DNA of 64,000 nucleotides from Panicum virgatum (taxonomy: Eukaryota; Streptophyta; Magnoliopsida; Poales; Poaceae). The first letter of the stretch is position 1; each line of letters begins with the position of its first letter. Position numbers and translations under genes: made by a program. The notes below the pieces were generated by a model. The model was not told the DNA's origin. It made no database searches and saw only the letters and a list, made by a program, of their open reading frames with translations. Location: NCBI RefSeq assembly GCF_016808335.1, contig NC_053141.1, positions 29,751,249 to 29,815,248 of the forward strand, in the 5' to 3' direction. Positions 23,842-35,534 of the stretch are shown in pieces.

Positions 23842-25092
23842 TGTTGGTATTTTATAACATCACGAATAAAATCCGCAAGCGCACGGATACCGCTGTAGCT
23901 TTCACCGATGAGTATTCCAGGGTATCGTATCCACTTGGGAATGTGGAAACACTATCTACGGGTTCAGGCTCATCCAAGGACACACACTCGTGTGGGATAA
24001 ACAGGGTAGAGAGGATTTCCTAAGATTTAGAATCTATGCTTAAAGGAAGAAATAACTTCTCCTTAAACTTCGGGGCTACTGGTTTCCCCTGACTATAAGT
24101 CAGTTATTCCGGCAACTGTGCACTATTTCATAACTGAACGTGGATGATTACTGGGCAATGGACATGGCTGTCACCACTTGTCGGCTACCTCTACAAACTA
24201 TGGGCATACAAAACAACCAAGTGGTAAAGTCCATTCTAGACACCACGTCCACACTATACCGTACTTATCCTAATCCTGGCCATGATTATCTGTCTCTATT
24301 AGAAGTCTTAAGATAGGATCATTCACAACTCTAAGCAAATGTTCAATCCAGTAAAAGGCAGAAGATAAAACTCACAATTAAACTCTAATTCTAAATAAGG
24401 AAGTCACTAACATTTACAATGACCCAATAAATATCTGTCGAGGTACAAGTGGAGAAGAGTACAGATAATCCCAGCACTTCCCCCCGACTCCTCCTCACTC
24501 TCTCCCTATTTTTCTACATTCCTAGGCTGCCTAGTGCACCTAGGATGAGCTCTCGAGCTCCGAGAAAGAAGAAGAGGATCAAGGTGAGGTGTGGTGTGTG
24601 TTCTCCATTTGCACCCCACTCTCATATTTATAGGAGAGAGCGACGGAGTGAGCTGCAGCCAAGCCTCTCCAAACCGACTTCAGCAGCCAACCATGGAGTG
24701 ACACGTGGAAGATTGAGGCGTTGGGGCCTACTAGGCCGTCGGCCGGCCTCCCAGTGGTGCCAACCGCCCCCAATCTTGTCCTAATGGGCTATCCTATGGG
24801 CCCATTTGTCATTGGCACATGGAATGACTTCTGGTATGTCGGTTCCTTACTCTGATGGGCCCTCCAATCCATATAATGACACATGGCGTGCTCTAATACA
24901 TCAAAACATCGTTTCTTGGATCGTGCCTTACCATTTTGCTGCATTTTTAGCTCGGAATCACCTACACACATTTTTATACCAACATCTGTGCAATTCGTTA
25001 ATAAATAAACCTTTGCTAGCATTTATCCCATGATGTGTCTGATTTTTGTGCAGGAGTTGACGGTCAAATTGGGTCAATATAGACCGTCGATA
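23842..25092 (-). repeat. 5' LTR of a minus-strand gypsy element
   Basis: It begins TGTTGG like the solo LTR at 2864 and is homologous to it throughout. A TATAAATA box lies on the minus strand (complement of 24625-24632). The right terminus reads CGATA where the relative has CAACA, so that end is mutated. The flanks do not match, so no target duplication survives. Confidence 0.8.
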
Positions 25093-25190
25093 AGGAGGAG
25101 CGAGAGATCTCGGCATTTCTGAGGATGGAAGGACAGATGGAAGCTGTGACGATGCAGGAGGCAAATTGGATTAGGATCGTGATGTGTGAG
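25093..25190 (+). other. Short open segment between two LTRs
   Basis: One plus-strand frame is open through the whole 98 bp (EEREISAFLRMEG, then MQEANWIRIVM). It may be an exon or retroelement remnant older than the flanking insertions. There is no match I recognise. Confidence 0.25.
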
Positions 25191-26341
25191 TGTTGACACC
25201 ATTTTTTGACACGTGTCAAGAAAGGTGATGTTGTGAAGAAAAGGGTTGCCGATTTGGAAGAAACCAAAACATGCACAGGGTCAGGGTTGGCCGATGGAGT
25301 TGCAGCCGATAGGCCAGAGGAATATTCTATGAAGATGCTGATCCGCACGATTTGGTAATCAGCCGATGGAAGCTGCCGACGAATCAGGGAGGAAAGGAAA
25401 AGTCCGAACTTTATGAGGATTCTGATGATTCGGCTGTAATTTTTAGATAGTTTATTTTAGGGAGTCTTTTACTTTTTAGTCAAATAATGTGTTTGCCGTA
25501 ATCGGCTAGGAATTGTTAGCGTAGGCTATATATATCAGTTGTACGGGACAGAAAAAAGTTGATAAACATCCAATACAACAACCCTTTACAATTTCCTTGC
25601 AATTTACTTTTTCTGTCGGCAACTTTGCTATTTTCATTTTCGGTGAGTTCTTTCAAGTTGATCAAGGACGTCCCACATTCAAGCGACTTGATTTGCTTGT
25701 GAATCTTCGTTTAACCGAGTAAATCTGAGCTTTAGCTTCCGTACGTATCGCTATGGCTTCGTTCAGATCTATTCAAAAGTTATCAAATTCATTTAGGCTT
25801 TGATCTCGGGCGTATCGCTGTTTTCTCGTCTAGATTTATTCACAATTTATTGATATTGGCTAGATTTATAGGTTTTTCCTATATTTTTTTGCCATTATCA
25901 TATTTATCTGCTTAGAAACACATTAGATCGGCTATGAAATCGTAATATCATTATATTATCGTAAAGGCCGGTTTAGATATGTTTTAAGCATTATCGAGTA
26001 ACATTATTTGAGTTACACATTCGTAGCTTTGATCTTGTTACGTACGTGCAAATCGGCTCCTCTAAGCTGATTTTGTCGTTTTCCGCATCGGCTGAACCTG
26101 TCGACACATTTATTTATCCTGCAACTACATTTAATATTCTTTTGTCGTTTTCTCTATCGGCAGAACTTGTCGATACGTTTGTGTGAGAGATATTCAGAAT
26201 CCCAGCCGATACGCTCTCAGATTTAACTCTTGTTTATCCCTTGTCAATTACAGGTCAAATTGACTAACACGCTTGGTTGACTTTCCGAAGCTTGGCGAAC
26301 ACTTGCCCTCGAATTCTAGTGTGTTGATTTTTGCGTCAACA
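25191..26341 (+). repeat. 5' LTR of element A
   Basis: Starts TGTTGACACC and ends GTCAACA, giving a 7-bp inverted terminal repeat TGTTGAC/GTCAACA. A TATATATAT box lies near 25528. The first about 115 bp match 35419-35534 closely, and a further part matches 47968-48190. Confidence 0.9.
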
Positions 26342-26348
26342 CATCTTT

Positions 26349-26366
26349 TGGCATGCTCGGTGGGAC
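26349..26366 (+). other. Primer binding site of element A
   Basis: TGGCATGCTCGGTGGGAC lies seven bases after the LTR. The same position in element B has TGGCACGCCCGGTGGGAC, so A differs at two places. I do not assign the tRNA. Confidence 0.7.
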
Positions 26367-26380
26367 TCAGAAGCTTCAAT

Positions 26381-27600
26381 ATGACAAAACCTGTGGATGG
26401 ATCTGAAGTCATCGAGGAAAATTATGTTCCTGTTGACAAGAGTAAGCTTAAGGAAGATCAGCAAAAAGAGTTGCGTGAAAGTGTGGATAGATACGAGCGT
26501 GAATGTCTCAAATCATACAGTATCACTAGATCTGGTGAGGTGGTCAAGAAGTTTGACTTCCCATCTCTCTAGCAATTGATGAAAGCGTAGCGTGAGAACA
26601 AGATGATAGACATGGCTTACCAGGCCGTAGGGCAAGCTTTCGTCAAGAGCGCAACAGTCATGGGTAATACAGTGCATAATGCAGTGGTCAAGACCTTTGC
26701 AGAAGGCACGTTCCCAGGTTGCGTGGGTCCAAGTTATATACAACCAGATCAGATGAACTTTGCTCCTCTAGAAGCGGCTGTAGCAGCAGCTTTGTCGACT
26801 CCAGATAGCCGACCAGAAACAAGTAACAATCAGGTGTCAACGCAAACCACTGCTGTGACATTACCACATCAGCAGAATCCCATCTACTCAACTCCGCCAC
26901 CTGTTCCTACGACGGTTCAAGGAGGATCTGCATCCGGATTCCCAAGAGGATGGAATCCAGCTACTGGACTTGGTATGCCACCTGAGTTCTTTACTCCGAT
27001 ATCCACTGTACAGTCCAACGCATCGGCTACTCAACCGATGGCTCCTCAACAGAATGCATCGGCAGCACAGCCGACTACTCAGAGTACATGGGGTCCACAG
27101 ATGGTTGCACAGTTCAATGCTTCGGCGCCACCGTCGATGACCCCACAGCAGCATCTTGCATTGCTCCTTTAACCCAAGACTCCTTCAGAGATATTGGTTT
27201 CAAGATCTCCTCATTAAGGTGGAGTCAATTGGATATTTCATGATCAGATGATAGGAGCATTGCGACGCGTCAACGTGATATACATGGATTCTTCAGCTCA
27301 GCAATCAGCTAGTCCATCGGTTCCACCACCGACGGCTACTTCTGCGTTGATAATGTATCAACAGCCAACTAATCAGATGGCTCGGCAACTACCCAATCAA
27401 ATGGCTCAGCAGCACAGCAAATGGCATCGGCGGGACGACCGATGACCCCTACATCACCACAACCTGTAGCAGCTGTAAGTCCGACAAATCTAGTTTCTCC
27501 TCAGCAAATGCCAGCAGTTGGTTAGCAGATTGATTGGACTTCTAAAATAGCTGAACTGATGAGGGGGCAGTTTACGTTAAGGCCAAAGCAATAATCTGTC
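26381..27600 (+). pseudogene. Element A gag, N-terminal part
   Basis: The frame from ATG 26381 runs to 26572 and is Lys/Glu-rich (KSKLKEDQQKELRESVDRYE). It corresponds to the EHKQKYDEVKAQFEADLIGS region of element B gag. A second open part at 26603-27172 is Gln/Pro/Ser/Thr-rich low-complexity sequence. Further fragments continue to 27600 with stops. Several in-frame stops (for example at 26570 and 27170) show decay. Confidence 0.75.
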
Positions 27601-28374
27601 ATGTACAAGACTCCCTATCCTCCGGCTTATGATCTGATTCCTCTCCCACACAAGTACAAGATCCCTGATTTCACCAAGTTTTCAGGGCAAGAGGATGTTT
27701 CTACAGTCGAGCATGTCAATAAATTCATTCTGCAGTGTGGAGAAGCAGCCAATCAGGACCCGCTGAGAGTCCGATTGTTCTCTTTGTCTTTATTTGGATC
27801 GGCCTTTGCACGGTTTACTACACTGCCGGCAAATTCCATATTATATTGGGCCGATTTGGAAAAATAATTCCATCAGTACTTCTTCTCTGGGATTACTGAA
27901 TTGAAGTTAACGGATCTGACTAGCTTGAGGCAAAGGAACGATGAGTCAGTGGCCGCCTTCATTCAGAGGTTCAGAGATGTCAAGAACCGATGCTACAGTT
28001 TGGTTCTGTCAGACCAGCAGTTGGCCGATGCAGCCTTCAATGGACTCTTGCCGCACATCATGGATAAATATGCGTCGCAAGAATTTGAAAGCATCAGCCA
28101 GATCGCAAGTCGGATGATAGGAGAAACTCGATCGTACGAGTCAAAGAAGCCTTTTTAGAAGAAGGTGAATCTTGTCGAATATTCTATTGATTCTGATGAA
28201 GAGCATGAAACGATCGCATCGGCTGAGTGGATTCAAAACAACAAGAAGCCGGTGACGTGTCCATTCGAGAAGAAAGAACCCAAGTCATATGAGTTTGATG
28301 TCACAAAAGCCAACAATATATTTGACTTGTTGTTGTCAGAAGGGTTGATCAAGCTAAATAAAGCCATACCATAA
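27601..28374 (+). pseudogene. Element A gag, retrotransposon gag domain
   Basis: It contains PYPPAYDLIPLPHKYKIPDF, TKFSGQEDVSTVEHVNKF, DPLRVRLFSLSLFGSAF and RQRNDESVAAFIQRFRDVKN. This is the plant Ty3/gypsy gag (Retrotrans_gag) domain. Stops at 27865 and 28156 split it into three pieces in the same general frame. The last piece has FDVTKANNIFDLLLSEGLI, matching FDFDVAKAEQIFDLLLKEK in element B. Confidence 0.85.
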
Positions 28375-28449
28375 GATCCCGTCGGAAGAGGAACTCAAGG
28401 ATATGAAGTATTGCAAGTGGCACAATTCCACATCTCATGATACAAACGA

Positions 28450-29300
28450 GTGCAAGGTCTTTCGACTGCAGATTCAGTTGGCTTTCGAGCAAGGCAGTTT
28501 GAAACTCTTAAGAGGACGATGAAAATTGATCAGCATCCATTTGCCACCAACATGGTAGATGTGACCAAAGAGAGGAGTCATCCACAAGCCAAGATCCTGA
28601 CATCATCATCGGCTAAGAAATCTGGGGCTGTTGATCCTAAAGCACAGATAACAACCGATGAAGTCAAAGGGAAGAGTCTGCAGGAAGAGGCTAAACGCTC
28701 TTTAGCGCCACGGAGACATGTCACATCTCAAATGCTATTGAACAAATTCCAGCATGACCGTGAGAGGCAGCAGCGCAGAGAAGAGGAGGCGCGTCATGAA
28801 AAGGAACATTGGAAGTGTCCTTTCTTTGTCTACTGCTAGGAAGAAGGGTTGACATTGCCATCGGCAGATAATTGTCTCGAATGCAATGGTCAAGGTAGCC
28901 GATCATATAAGAGGCCACGTCATGGGGATGAGTTGCACCGACGTGAACGTGTTTCTGTGCATGATCGGCTAGGAAAAAGGATATCTGTGCATGATCGACG
29001 GGGGGGGGGGGGGGCAGGACCATGCTACATGATCCTGTTAGAAGAAAAATACCCGCACTTGATCGGCTTGAAAGGATGACCAATGATAGAGTACCAGGTG
29101 ACCAACCAATGTGCAGAGATCCAGAGAGAGAGCCACACACGCATCGCACTGGTCAACAGCAATGGTGTCCAAGGGGTTTGACTAGGTCACAGAAGAGGCG
29201 TGTTTAGAGGCTACGTCAACTGGAAATTATAGAAGAGGAACAAGAGCAGACTCTGAATAGGAAAGGAGTCAAGTCACAAGTTTTGCGAGTCAAGACCAAA
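28450..29300 (+). pseudogene. Element A gag-pol linker with Cys-rich segment
   Basis: The frame from 28450 ends in HWKCPFFVYC and stop. The next frame has DNCLECNGQ. Together they match the CPFFRYC...CLEC segment of element B at 38300-38380. A G15 homopolymer lies at 29000-29014. The frame then gives PRGLTRSQKRRV, corresponding to DRLSQSQKRRV in B. No aspartic protease motif (D-[TSG]-G) could be seen between here and the RT. Confidence 0.7.
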
Positions 29301-29304
29301 GCTG

Positions 29305-30141
29305 ATGGTGAACGAAATGATGGTTCATCGGTTGGTACAATTCTACACCGATCCAAGCAATCAGTTCTTCAGAGAGGTCCTAATGGACGAGTTCCTAGAA
29401 GAAGAAGGGAAGCTAGGGCATGGGTTTACGCCGGCCATGCTAGATGAAATTGATATTGGAGATGGTGATAGACCAAGGCCGACGTTCATTAGTTCTAATT
29501 TGGATCCCGAATACAAGCGAGAGCTAAAGAGTTTACTCAAGGAGTACATAGATTGTTTTGCTTGGGAATATTATGAAATGCCTGGTTTAGACAGATCAAT
29601 AGTTGAGCATCATTTGCCTATAAAACCAGGGTATCAGCCATATCAGCAAGGAGCAAGACGGTGCAATCATAAGATTTTGCCAGATATAAAGGCCGAGATT
29701 ACACGGTTGATTGAAGCCAAATATATTCGGCAGTGTCGCTATGTCGAGTGGATTTCTAATATGGTTCCTGTTTACAAGAAAAATAGAAAATTGCGAGTAT
29801 GCATTGGTTTCAGGAATCTTAATAAAGCTACGCCAATGAATGGTTATCCAATGACGATAGCTGATATGCTAGTAGATGCTGCTGTTGGACATAAAGTAAT
29901 CAGTTTTATGGATGGCAATGCTGGATACAATCTGATCTTTATGGCAGAGGAAGATATTCACAAAACTGCATTCAGATGTCCAAGACACCTTGGTTTGTTC
30001 GCATGGGTAGTTATGACATTCGGACTAAAGAATGCCAGTGCTACATATCAGAGAGCCATGAATTATATCTTTCATGAACTCATCAGCAAGATTGTGGAGA
30101 TATATATTGATGATGTGGTTGTGAAGTCAAAGGGATATTGA
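29305..30141 (+). pseudogene. Element A reverse transcriptase
   Basis: 279-codon open frame. RT phrases in order: GDRPRPTFISSNL, KEYIDCFAWEY, EMPGLDRSIVEHHLP, a YVEWISNMVPVYKK motif, KATPMNGYPM, SFMDGNAGYN and MTFGLKNASATYQRAMN. The catalytic YIDDVVVKS has TAT-ATT-GAT-GAT at 30103-30114, so both catalytic aspartates are kept. A TGA at 30139 ends the frame, and the domain continues in the next open part. The missing protease and multiple stops elsewhere mean it is unlikely to be active. Confidence 0.92.
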
Positions 30142-30156
30142 GAACATCTGGCTGAT

Positions 30157-30684
30157 TTGCGTAGAGCTCTGGAATGCACAAGAAGGCGTGGTTTGAAGAT
30201 GAATCCGAATAAATGTGCCTTTGGTGTGCAAGCTTGTCAATTATTGGGTTTCATGGTGCATGAACGAGGAATTGAAATTCGTCAGAAAATTATCTCAGCT
30301 ACTGACAAGGTTGAAGCCCCGACAACCAAAGTTGAACTTCAATCATTGATCGGCAAGATTAATTTTATCCGGAGATTTATATCTAATTTGTCCAGAAAGA
30401 TTCAGCCGTTCAATTCATTATTGAAGTTGAAGGCCGATCAGGAATTTGTATGGAGAGAAGAGCATCAGAAAGTATTGGATGAAATCAAGCATTATTTGGT
30501 GAATCCTCCTATGTTGGTTCCTCCTCAAAAGCACAAACCGTTTATGTTATATTTATCGGCTGATGAACGTGCTATTGGATCGGCCCTTATTCAAGAGTTT
30601 GAAGGAAAAGAAAGAGCTATATATTTCGTAAGTAGAAGAAGATTGTTGAATGCTGAAACTAGGTATTCTCATGTTGAAAGGTAA
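30157..30684 (+). pseudogene. Element A RT thumb and RNase H domain
   Basis: Continues the RT: RRGLKMNPNKCAFGV, then KVELQSLIGKINFIRRFISN, PMLVPPQKHKPFMLYL and RAIYFVSRRRLLNAETRYS, which are RT thumb and RNase H-like segments of Ty3/gypsy pol. It ends at a TAA where element B stays open (ETRYPEIEKLCLYLFF). Confidence 0.88.
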
Positions 30685-30822
30685 TGTCTTTGCTTATATT
30701 TTTCCTGCACTAGGCTTAGATATAATTTATTATCGGCTGAGTGTGTCATGGTGAGTAAGGATGATGTGATTAGATATATGCTCTCATTGCCGATTTTAAA
30801 TGGAAGAATTGGGAAGTGAATT

Positions 30823-31308
30823 TTGGCTCTATCTGAGTTCGACTTAAGATATGAATCAGCTAAAGCAGTTAAAGGTCAAGTAGTAGCTGATTTTGTCGTG
30901 CAACATTGTGGATCAGAACTAACTATGGTAAATCTTGTTCCTTGGACTTTGTTCTTTGACGGTTCTTCATGTGGGAACGGTTCTGGTATTGGTGTAGTGC
31001 TGATTTCTCCTCGGGGGGCAAATTTTGAATTCTCATTTCCAGTCGAAGCATCTGCAACCAATAATCAAGCTGAGTATCGTGCTATTCTTAAGGGGATCCA
31101 ATTACTCCGAGAGATCGAAGCCGATGCGGTTGAAATATTTGGAGATTCTATGCTGGTGATTAATCAGTTGATTAGAGAATATGAGTGCAAAGATGATATT
31201 CTACATATATATCATGAAGAGTGTCTCCGGTTGCTGAGAGAGTTCAAGAAAGTGACTATTGAATATGTCCCCAAATTTTATAATGCTGATGCAAATCGGT
31301 TAGCCTAG
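30823..31308 (+). pseudogene. Element A second RNase H domain (Tat-type)
   Basis: WTLFFDGSSCGNGSGIGVVL, followed by NNQAEYRAILKG and FGDSMLVINQL, carries the D-E-D pattern of a bacterial/archaeal-like RNase H. Tat-lineage elements are known to have such an extra domain after the retroviral-like one. It ends in NADANRLA and a TAG where a His-type continuation is expected. Confidence 0.85.
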
Positions 31309-31326
31309 CATGCTTCTGGATATCGG

Positions 31327-32623
31327 TTGATAGAAGGGGTGATGACTTTGGAATTAACAACCGATGATTGGAGGAAGAAAATTGTTGATTATTTGAAGGA
31401 TCCTTCCAAAAAAGTGGATAGAAAGATCAGATTCCAAGCAATCAAGTATGTGCTGTTGGAAGGAGAATTATATTATCGGACGATTGGAGTGTTGCTCAGA
31501 TGCATTGACAAATAAGAGGCGAAGGTTCTAGTGGGTAAAATTCATGAAGGTGTTTGTGGATCCCATCAATCGGCATATAAGATGAAATAGGTGACTAGAA
31601 GGAACAGTTATTTTTGGCCAACAATGCTGGAAGATTGTTTCTCATATTATAGAGGTTGCCAAGAATGCCAAAGGTTTGGGAGTGTGCAGGGAGCTCCTGC
31701 ATCTGCTATGAATCACATAATCAAGCCATGGCCATTTAGAGGATGGGGAATTGACTTAATCGACCAGATATATCCGCCGTCAAGCAAGAATCACAAATTT
31801 ATATTGGTGGCGACGAATTATTTCACTAAGTGGGTTGAAGCAATTCCTCTGAAAAATGTAATGTCAAAGGAGATGATTGATTTTTTCAAAGAGCATAATA
31901 TCTATTGGTTCGATATTCCACAGACCATTACAACCGATCAAGGTACTATGTTTACATCAGGGGAGTTTGAAGAATTTGCCATTGGAATGGGAATTAAATT
32001 GTTAAATTCTTCCCCATGTTATGCTAAAGCTAATTGTCAGGCAGAAGCATCTAATAAAGGAGTCATCAAATTGATTAAAAGGAAGATTGATGAGCAACCC
32101 AGAAAGTTGCATACTACGCTTAATGAAGCTTTATGGGCTTACAGAATGGCTTGTCATGGTACTACTAAAGTGTCTCCGTATCAGTTAGTATATGGGCATG
32201 AAGCTGTTCTTTCGTGGGAGTTGAAACTTGGTTCGCGACGTGTCACATTTTCAGGACCAGTTAATAGCTGATGAATATTCAGCTCTGATGAGAGATGGAT
32301 TGGAAGATTTGGCTGGGCATCGGCTGAAGGCTCTTATAAATATTGAAGTAAAGAAAGCTATAGTGGGCCGATGGTACGATAAAAAGGTTAAAATTAAAAC
32401 CTTTGCTCAAGGAGAACTGGTCTGGAAATTGATTTTGCCGATAGGTACCAAGAGTTCAAAATTCGGCAAATGGTTACCAACATGGGAGGGGCCATTCAAA
32501 ATAAATCGATGTGTTCCTAGTAATGCATACATTCTGGAAACGCTTGAAGGAGAAGAGTTTTCTAGAGCTCTTAACGGAAAATATTTGAAGAAATATTATC
32601 CTAATGTTTGGGTAGATGCGTAA
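31327..32623 (+). pseudogene. Element A integrase
   Basis: Zinc region: H..H near 31540-31575 and CQECQ near 31655, with a TAG in between at 31588. Catalytic core 31591-32271: WGIDLIDQI, TTDQGTMF and CQAEASN give the D-D-E triad, with one oddity, NCQAE where B has NGQAE. The frame shifts near 32235. The C-terminal part at 32228-32623 has KSSKFGKWLPTWEGPF and ALNGKYLKKYYP, which is the integrase end. At least two stops and one frameshift are present. Confidence 0.88.
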
Positions 32624-32903
32624 CCGATTGATTGTTGCTATCGGTTGAATCGTGATGGCCGATATGATATGTATCACCCTTAGTGCAAAAAATCTACACA
32701 ATAGAGATTGATTGTGTTCAGATTTGATGTTTGGAATCAGATCAGTCTGGATTTTTTGGTTGTCAGATGATGCAACGAAGAGATTCAGAGAATTGCATTA
32801 AGTAATAGGAGATTGATGGAAAGAAAGTTGATTCATTGATCATGTTTTTACAAAAGGTCTATCAGATGATCAGGCCAATACATTAGATGCTACTCCAAGA
32901 AAT

Positions 32904-33131
32904 CTATTCATCGGCAAAAAGATTGCCGATGATCGCCTCGATGCTGACATCTTCAGAGATGGCTGAAGCTTCCATCTCCATGTCGTCAACGAGCTCCTCG
33001 AACGCCCACCAGTCCTCGCCGCCCAGTGCGAGGTCAACCAGCTCCACCTGCCGGAAGTCATGGCCGGACTGATACTGTGACGTGGCTGACCCCATGTCCG
33101 GTGACGTCTCGGACGCGGCGGGGGATGTCAC
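32904..33131 (-). pseudogene. Remnant of an antisense ORF in element A
   Basis: The minus frame reads VDLALGGEDWWAFEELVDD, MEMEASAISEDVSIEAIIGN and LFADE before a stop at 32904. It occupies the same place and strand, just after integrase, as the C-terminal exon of the antisense gene in element B, and has a similar acidic ending. I infer homologous position, not proven homology. The N-terminal side is lost to element C's insertion. Confidence 0.45.
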
Positions 33132-33139
33132 GCAGGCGG

Positions 33140-34990
33140 CCGGTGACGGAGGTACACCAGGGTACCTCCCAACCGAGTAGTTATCTCCCGACTGGGTACC
33201 TACTCAGCCAGACTACTCTGCACGACTACCTGGCGGACAGGCACTCGGCTGGACGTCGGAAGGTTCCTCCGAGGATCTGGATCAAGGCGCGGATAAGGAT
33301 TCCGGATATCTAGGGATCTCAACTGACCTGATTCCATGTAACAACCCGAGTAGATATCCTCCCTTACTTGTAACCCATGGCATCTAGCCTATAATGGCGC
33401 CGTGGGGAGACCTATAGAAAACAGATCAATCAATTCATCGTCGTCTAGCTCATACAATACACAAAACACAGGACGTAGGGTATTACGCTCCCGAGCGGCC
33501 CGAACCTGTCTAAACCCTAGCGTCATCACACAACCATCTGACTCTTGGCTCCGGAATCCCCTCTTCACCTACAAATCTACCGCCGGGCATACCACTGGTG
33601 GACTTGCCGGATAAGCAATCCGACAGTTGGCGCGCCAGGTAGGGGAGATTTCTCAGGAGTCCTTGCAGCGAGTTCGATGGCATCAAGATCCGGCGTCTTC
33701 TTCTCCGCCAGCGTCAGTGTCCAGATGCAGGCCGCCGCCGGATTCTTCTTCACCTTTGGTAGTTTCCCGGAAACTATGGTTCTCAGGAACCCACCCACCA
33801 GCCCCTCGAGCACCGAGAGCGGCAACTCCACAGGCGTCAGATCCGATCTGACAGCGCAAAGCTCCATCGCTCGTCGAGTTTCCAAACTCGATATAAACGA
33901 TCCTCCGATCGTTCGCCCCAGGGCAACACGTCGCCCTGTCATCTCCAATGACGATCTCATCTCTAGGATGGATCTCGTTACCTGATCCATCGCCAAGTGC
34001 ATTCAACTCGGCGAGAACATGCTGGGTCATCCAGGCGACCTGGCCTCCGCGCACTACGGTCTCCGCAACAACTCAGCGGTGTACTCGAATCAGGTCCGAG
34101 TACGCATGGGTAATCTACGCATCACCGAGTTGGATCAGTCCAACTCGGAACATATCCGATCTGACTCGCCCTCGCACCCTAATGTTGAATATTAGGTCGC
34201 CGTCTTCACCCTCCCGCCCAACCAGAACAGCTCCGATGGTCGGCGCCAGATCTCAGTTGTCTCGCTTGACTCTGAGTCCTTCGACGGCGAGGACGATCAA
34301 TATCGGGTAGATCGCCTCCGCCGCAACACTCAGTGCCGAACGCTGGGCCAACGACGAGGCCATCCTCCGGGGTGAAGAAGACCTCGAGAATTACGAACGT
34401 CGCAACTCCCGGGTTGCACGAGCATGCGGATCTCCACCAAGGCCCAGGAGCCTCGAGAATGAGTTCGTCCTGGACTACGACGGCCATGAAGTCTTCACCA
34501 CGCCATCTGCAAACATGGCCGCCGTATTCTAGGTATTCGAGAATCTCCATCAAACTCCTGAGATTGCAAAAGCCCGTGCTCGTCTCCACGTTGCAGCAGC
34601 CCAGACTCAAGGCCTGAGGAAGGAGTACTCCAACTACCGGGCGAAACGAGCTCCAACCGCTCGGTACGCCCCCATTGCCGGGACGAGGATGTCGACCAGC
34701 CGGATCTTTGCGCCCGCCTCAACCTCCGCGATCTTCGACCCCACATCAACAACCGTCATCGCGAGCGGGATGCCGCCGAGCGGGAGCGACACCACCGTTA
34801 CGACGAGGAGTACGGCGTACCCAGTGCCAACCGCAACAACCGCGATCATCAAGGGAGAAGGGGAATATACTCCACGGTGTCTTCGCCGACACCGGGGAAA
34901 GGGCCCTCCGAATTGGAGGAGTTGGGAGAGGGGGGCGTCGTCCCTGTAGCGAGAGATCAGAATAGGCCAAGATTAGGTTAATCGAGCTAA
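33140..34990 (+). mobile_element. Element C: gypsy fragment (LTR part plus gag) inserted in element A
   Basis: The LTR-like part runs to 33625, ending in CCGACA. It is followed by the primer-site-like TTGGCGCGCCAGGTAGGGG at 33627-33645. A gag-like frame starts at 33677 (MASRSGVFFSASVSVQMQAA) and runs to 33985. Later pieces in shifted frames include QPDLCARLNLRDLRPHIN (34697-34753) and HHRYDEEYGV, typical gypsy gag phrases. No pol is present. Codon use and GC content differ sharply from element A around it. Both outer boundaries are approximate and no target duplication was identified. Confidence 0.65.
33677..33985 (+). pseudogene. Element C gag N-terminal fragment
   Basis: 103 codons starting 31 bases after the primer-site-like sequence, the expected place for gag. 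Rich in Ser/Thr/Pro and then basic, with no catalytic motif. The frame ends at TGA 33983-33985, and gag-like text resumes in other frames downstream to about 34960, so the gene is broken by frameshifts and stops. Confidence 0.5.
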
Positions 34991-35002
34991 AGGGAAGATG
35001 CA

Positions 35003-35074
35003 CTACTCTTGACGGCAATGGATCGCTGGATGATCATTGGAGGGACCCTCGCCGGAGCGCTTGTTGCTCGCCAT
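35003..35074 (-). pseudogene. Start of an antisense ORF remnant in element A
   Basis: A minus-strand ATG at 35074 begins MASNKRSGEGPSNDHPAIHC and stops after 23 codons. It lies about 340 bp from the 3' LTR, a place comparable to the start of the antisense acidic ORF in element B (46496, 259 bp from the LTR). Low-level support only. Confidence 0.3.
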
Positions 35075-35418
35075 TGCTGTAGAAAAGGTTGGGGTTTTTC
35101 AGCTAGAAGGAGGAAGAGGAGCAGAAAGCGCTGTAGCTAATGGAGGCTTGTTGCCAAGAGGTATTATTTATGGGCTGAATAAGGAAGAAGGAATTGGGTA
35201 AAAGGACGGAAGATGAATCGTCGCGTTCAGATTATGTGGATGAAAAATGAAGAGCCAAGGGCAAAGAAGAGTTTTTACTCGTCCGTTATGAACGTGACGT
35301 GTACACAAGATACGAGGGACTGCCCTAAATGCTGGTTGGAGCGTTGGTGCAGAGAAATAATCATGATTTGAAACAATTTCGGAGCAACAAATAAATTACA
35401 CCGAAACTGGGGGGCATG

Positions 35419-35534
35419 TGTTGACACCATTTTTTTTTGACACGTGTCAAGAAAGTTGATGTTGTGAAGAAAAGAGTTGCCGATTTGGAAGAATCCAAAA
35501 ACATGCACAGGGTCAGGGTTGGCCGATGGAGTTG
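35419..35534 (+). repeat. Element A 3' LTR, first part
   Basis: Repeats the start of the 5' LTR (TGTTGACACC...). Preceded by a purine tract CTGGGGGGCATG. It is interrupted after GGAGTTG by element B and continues at 47968. Confidence 0.92.
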
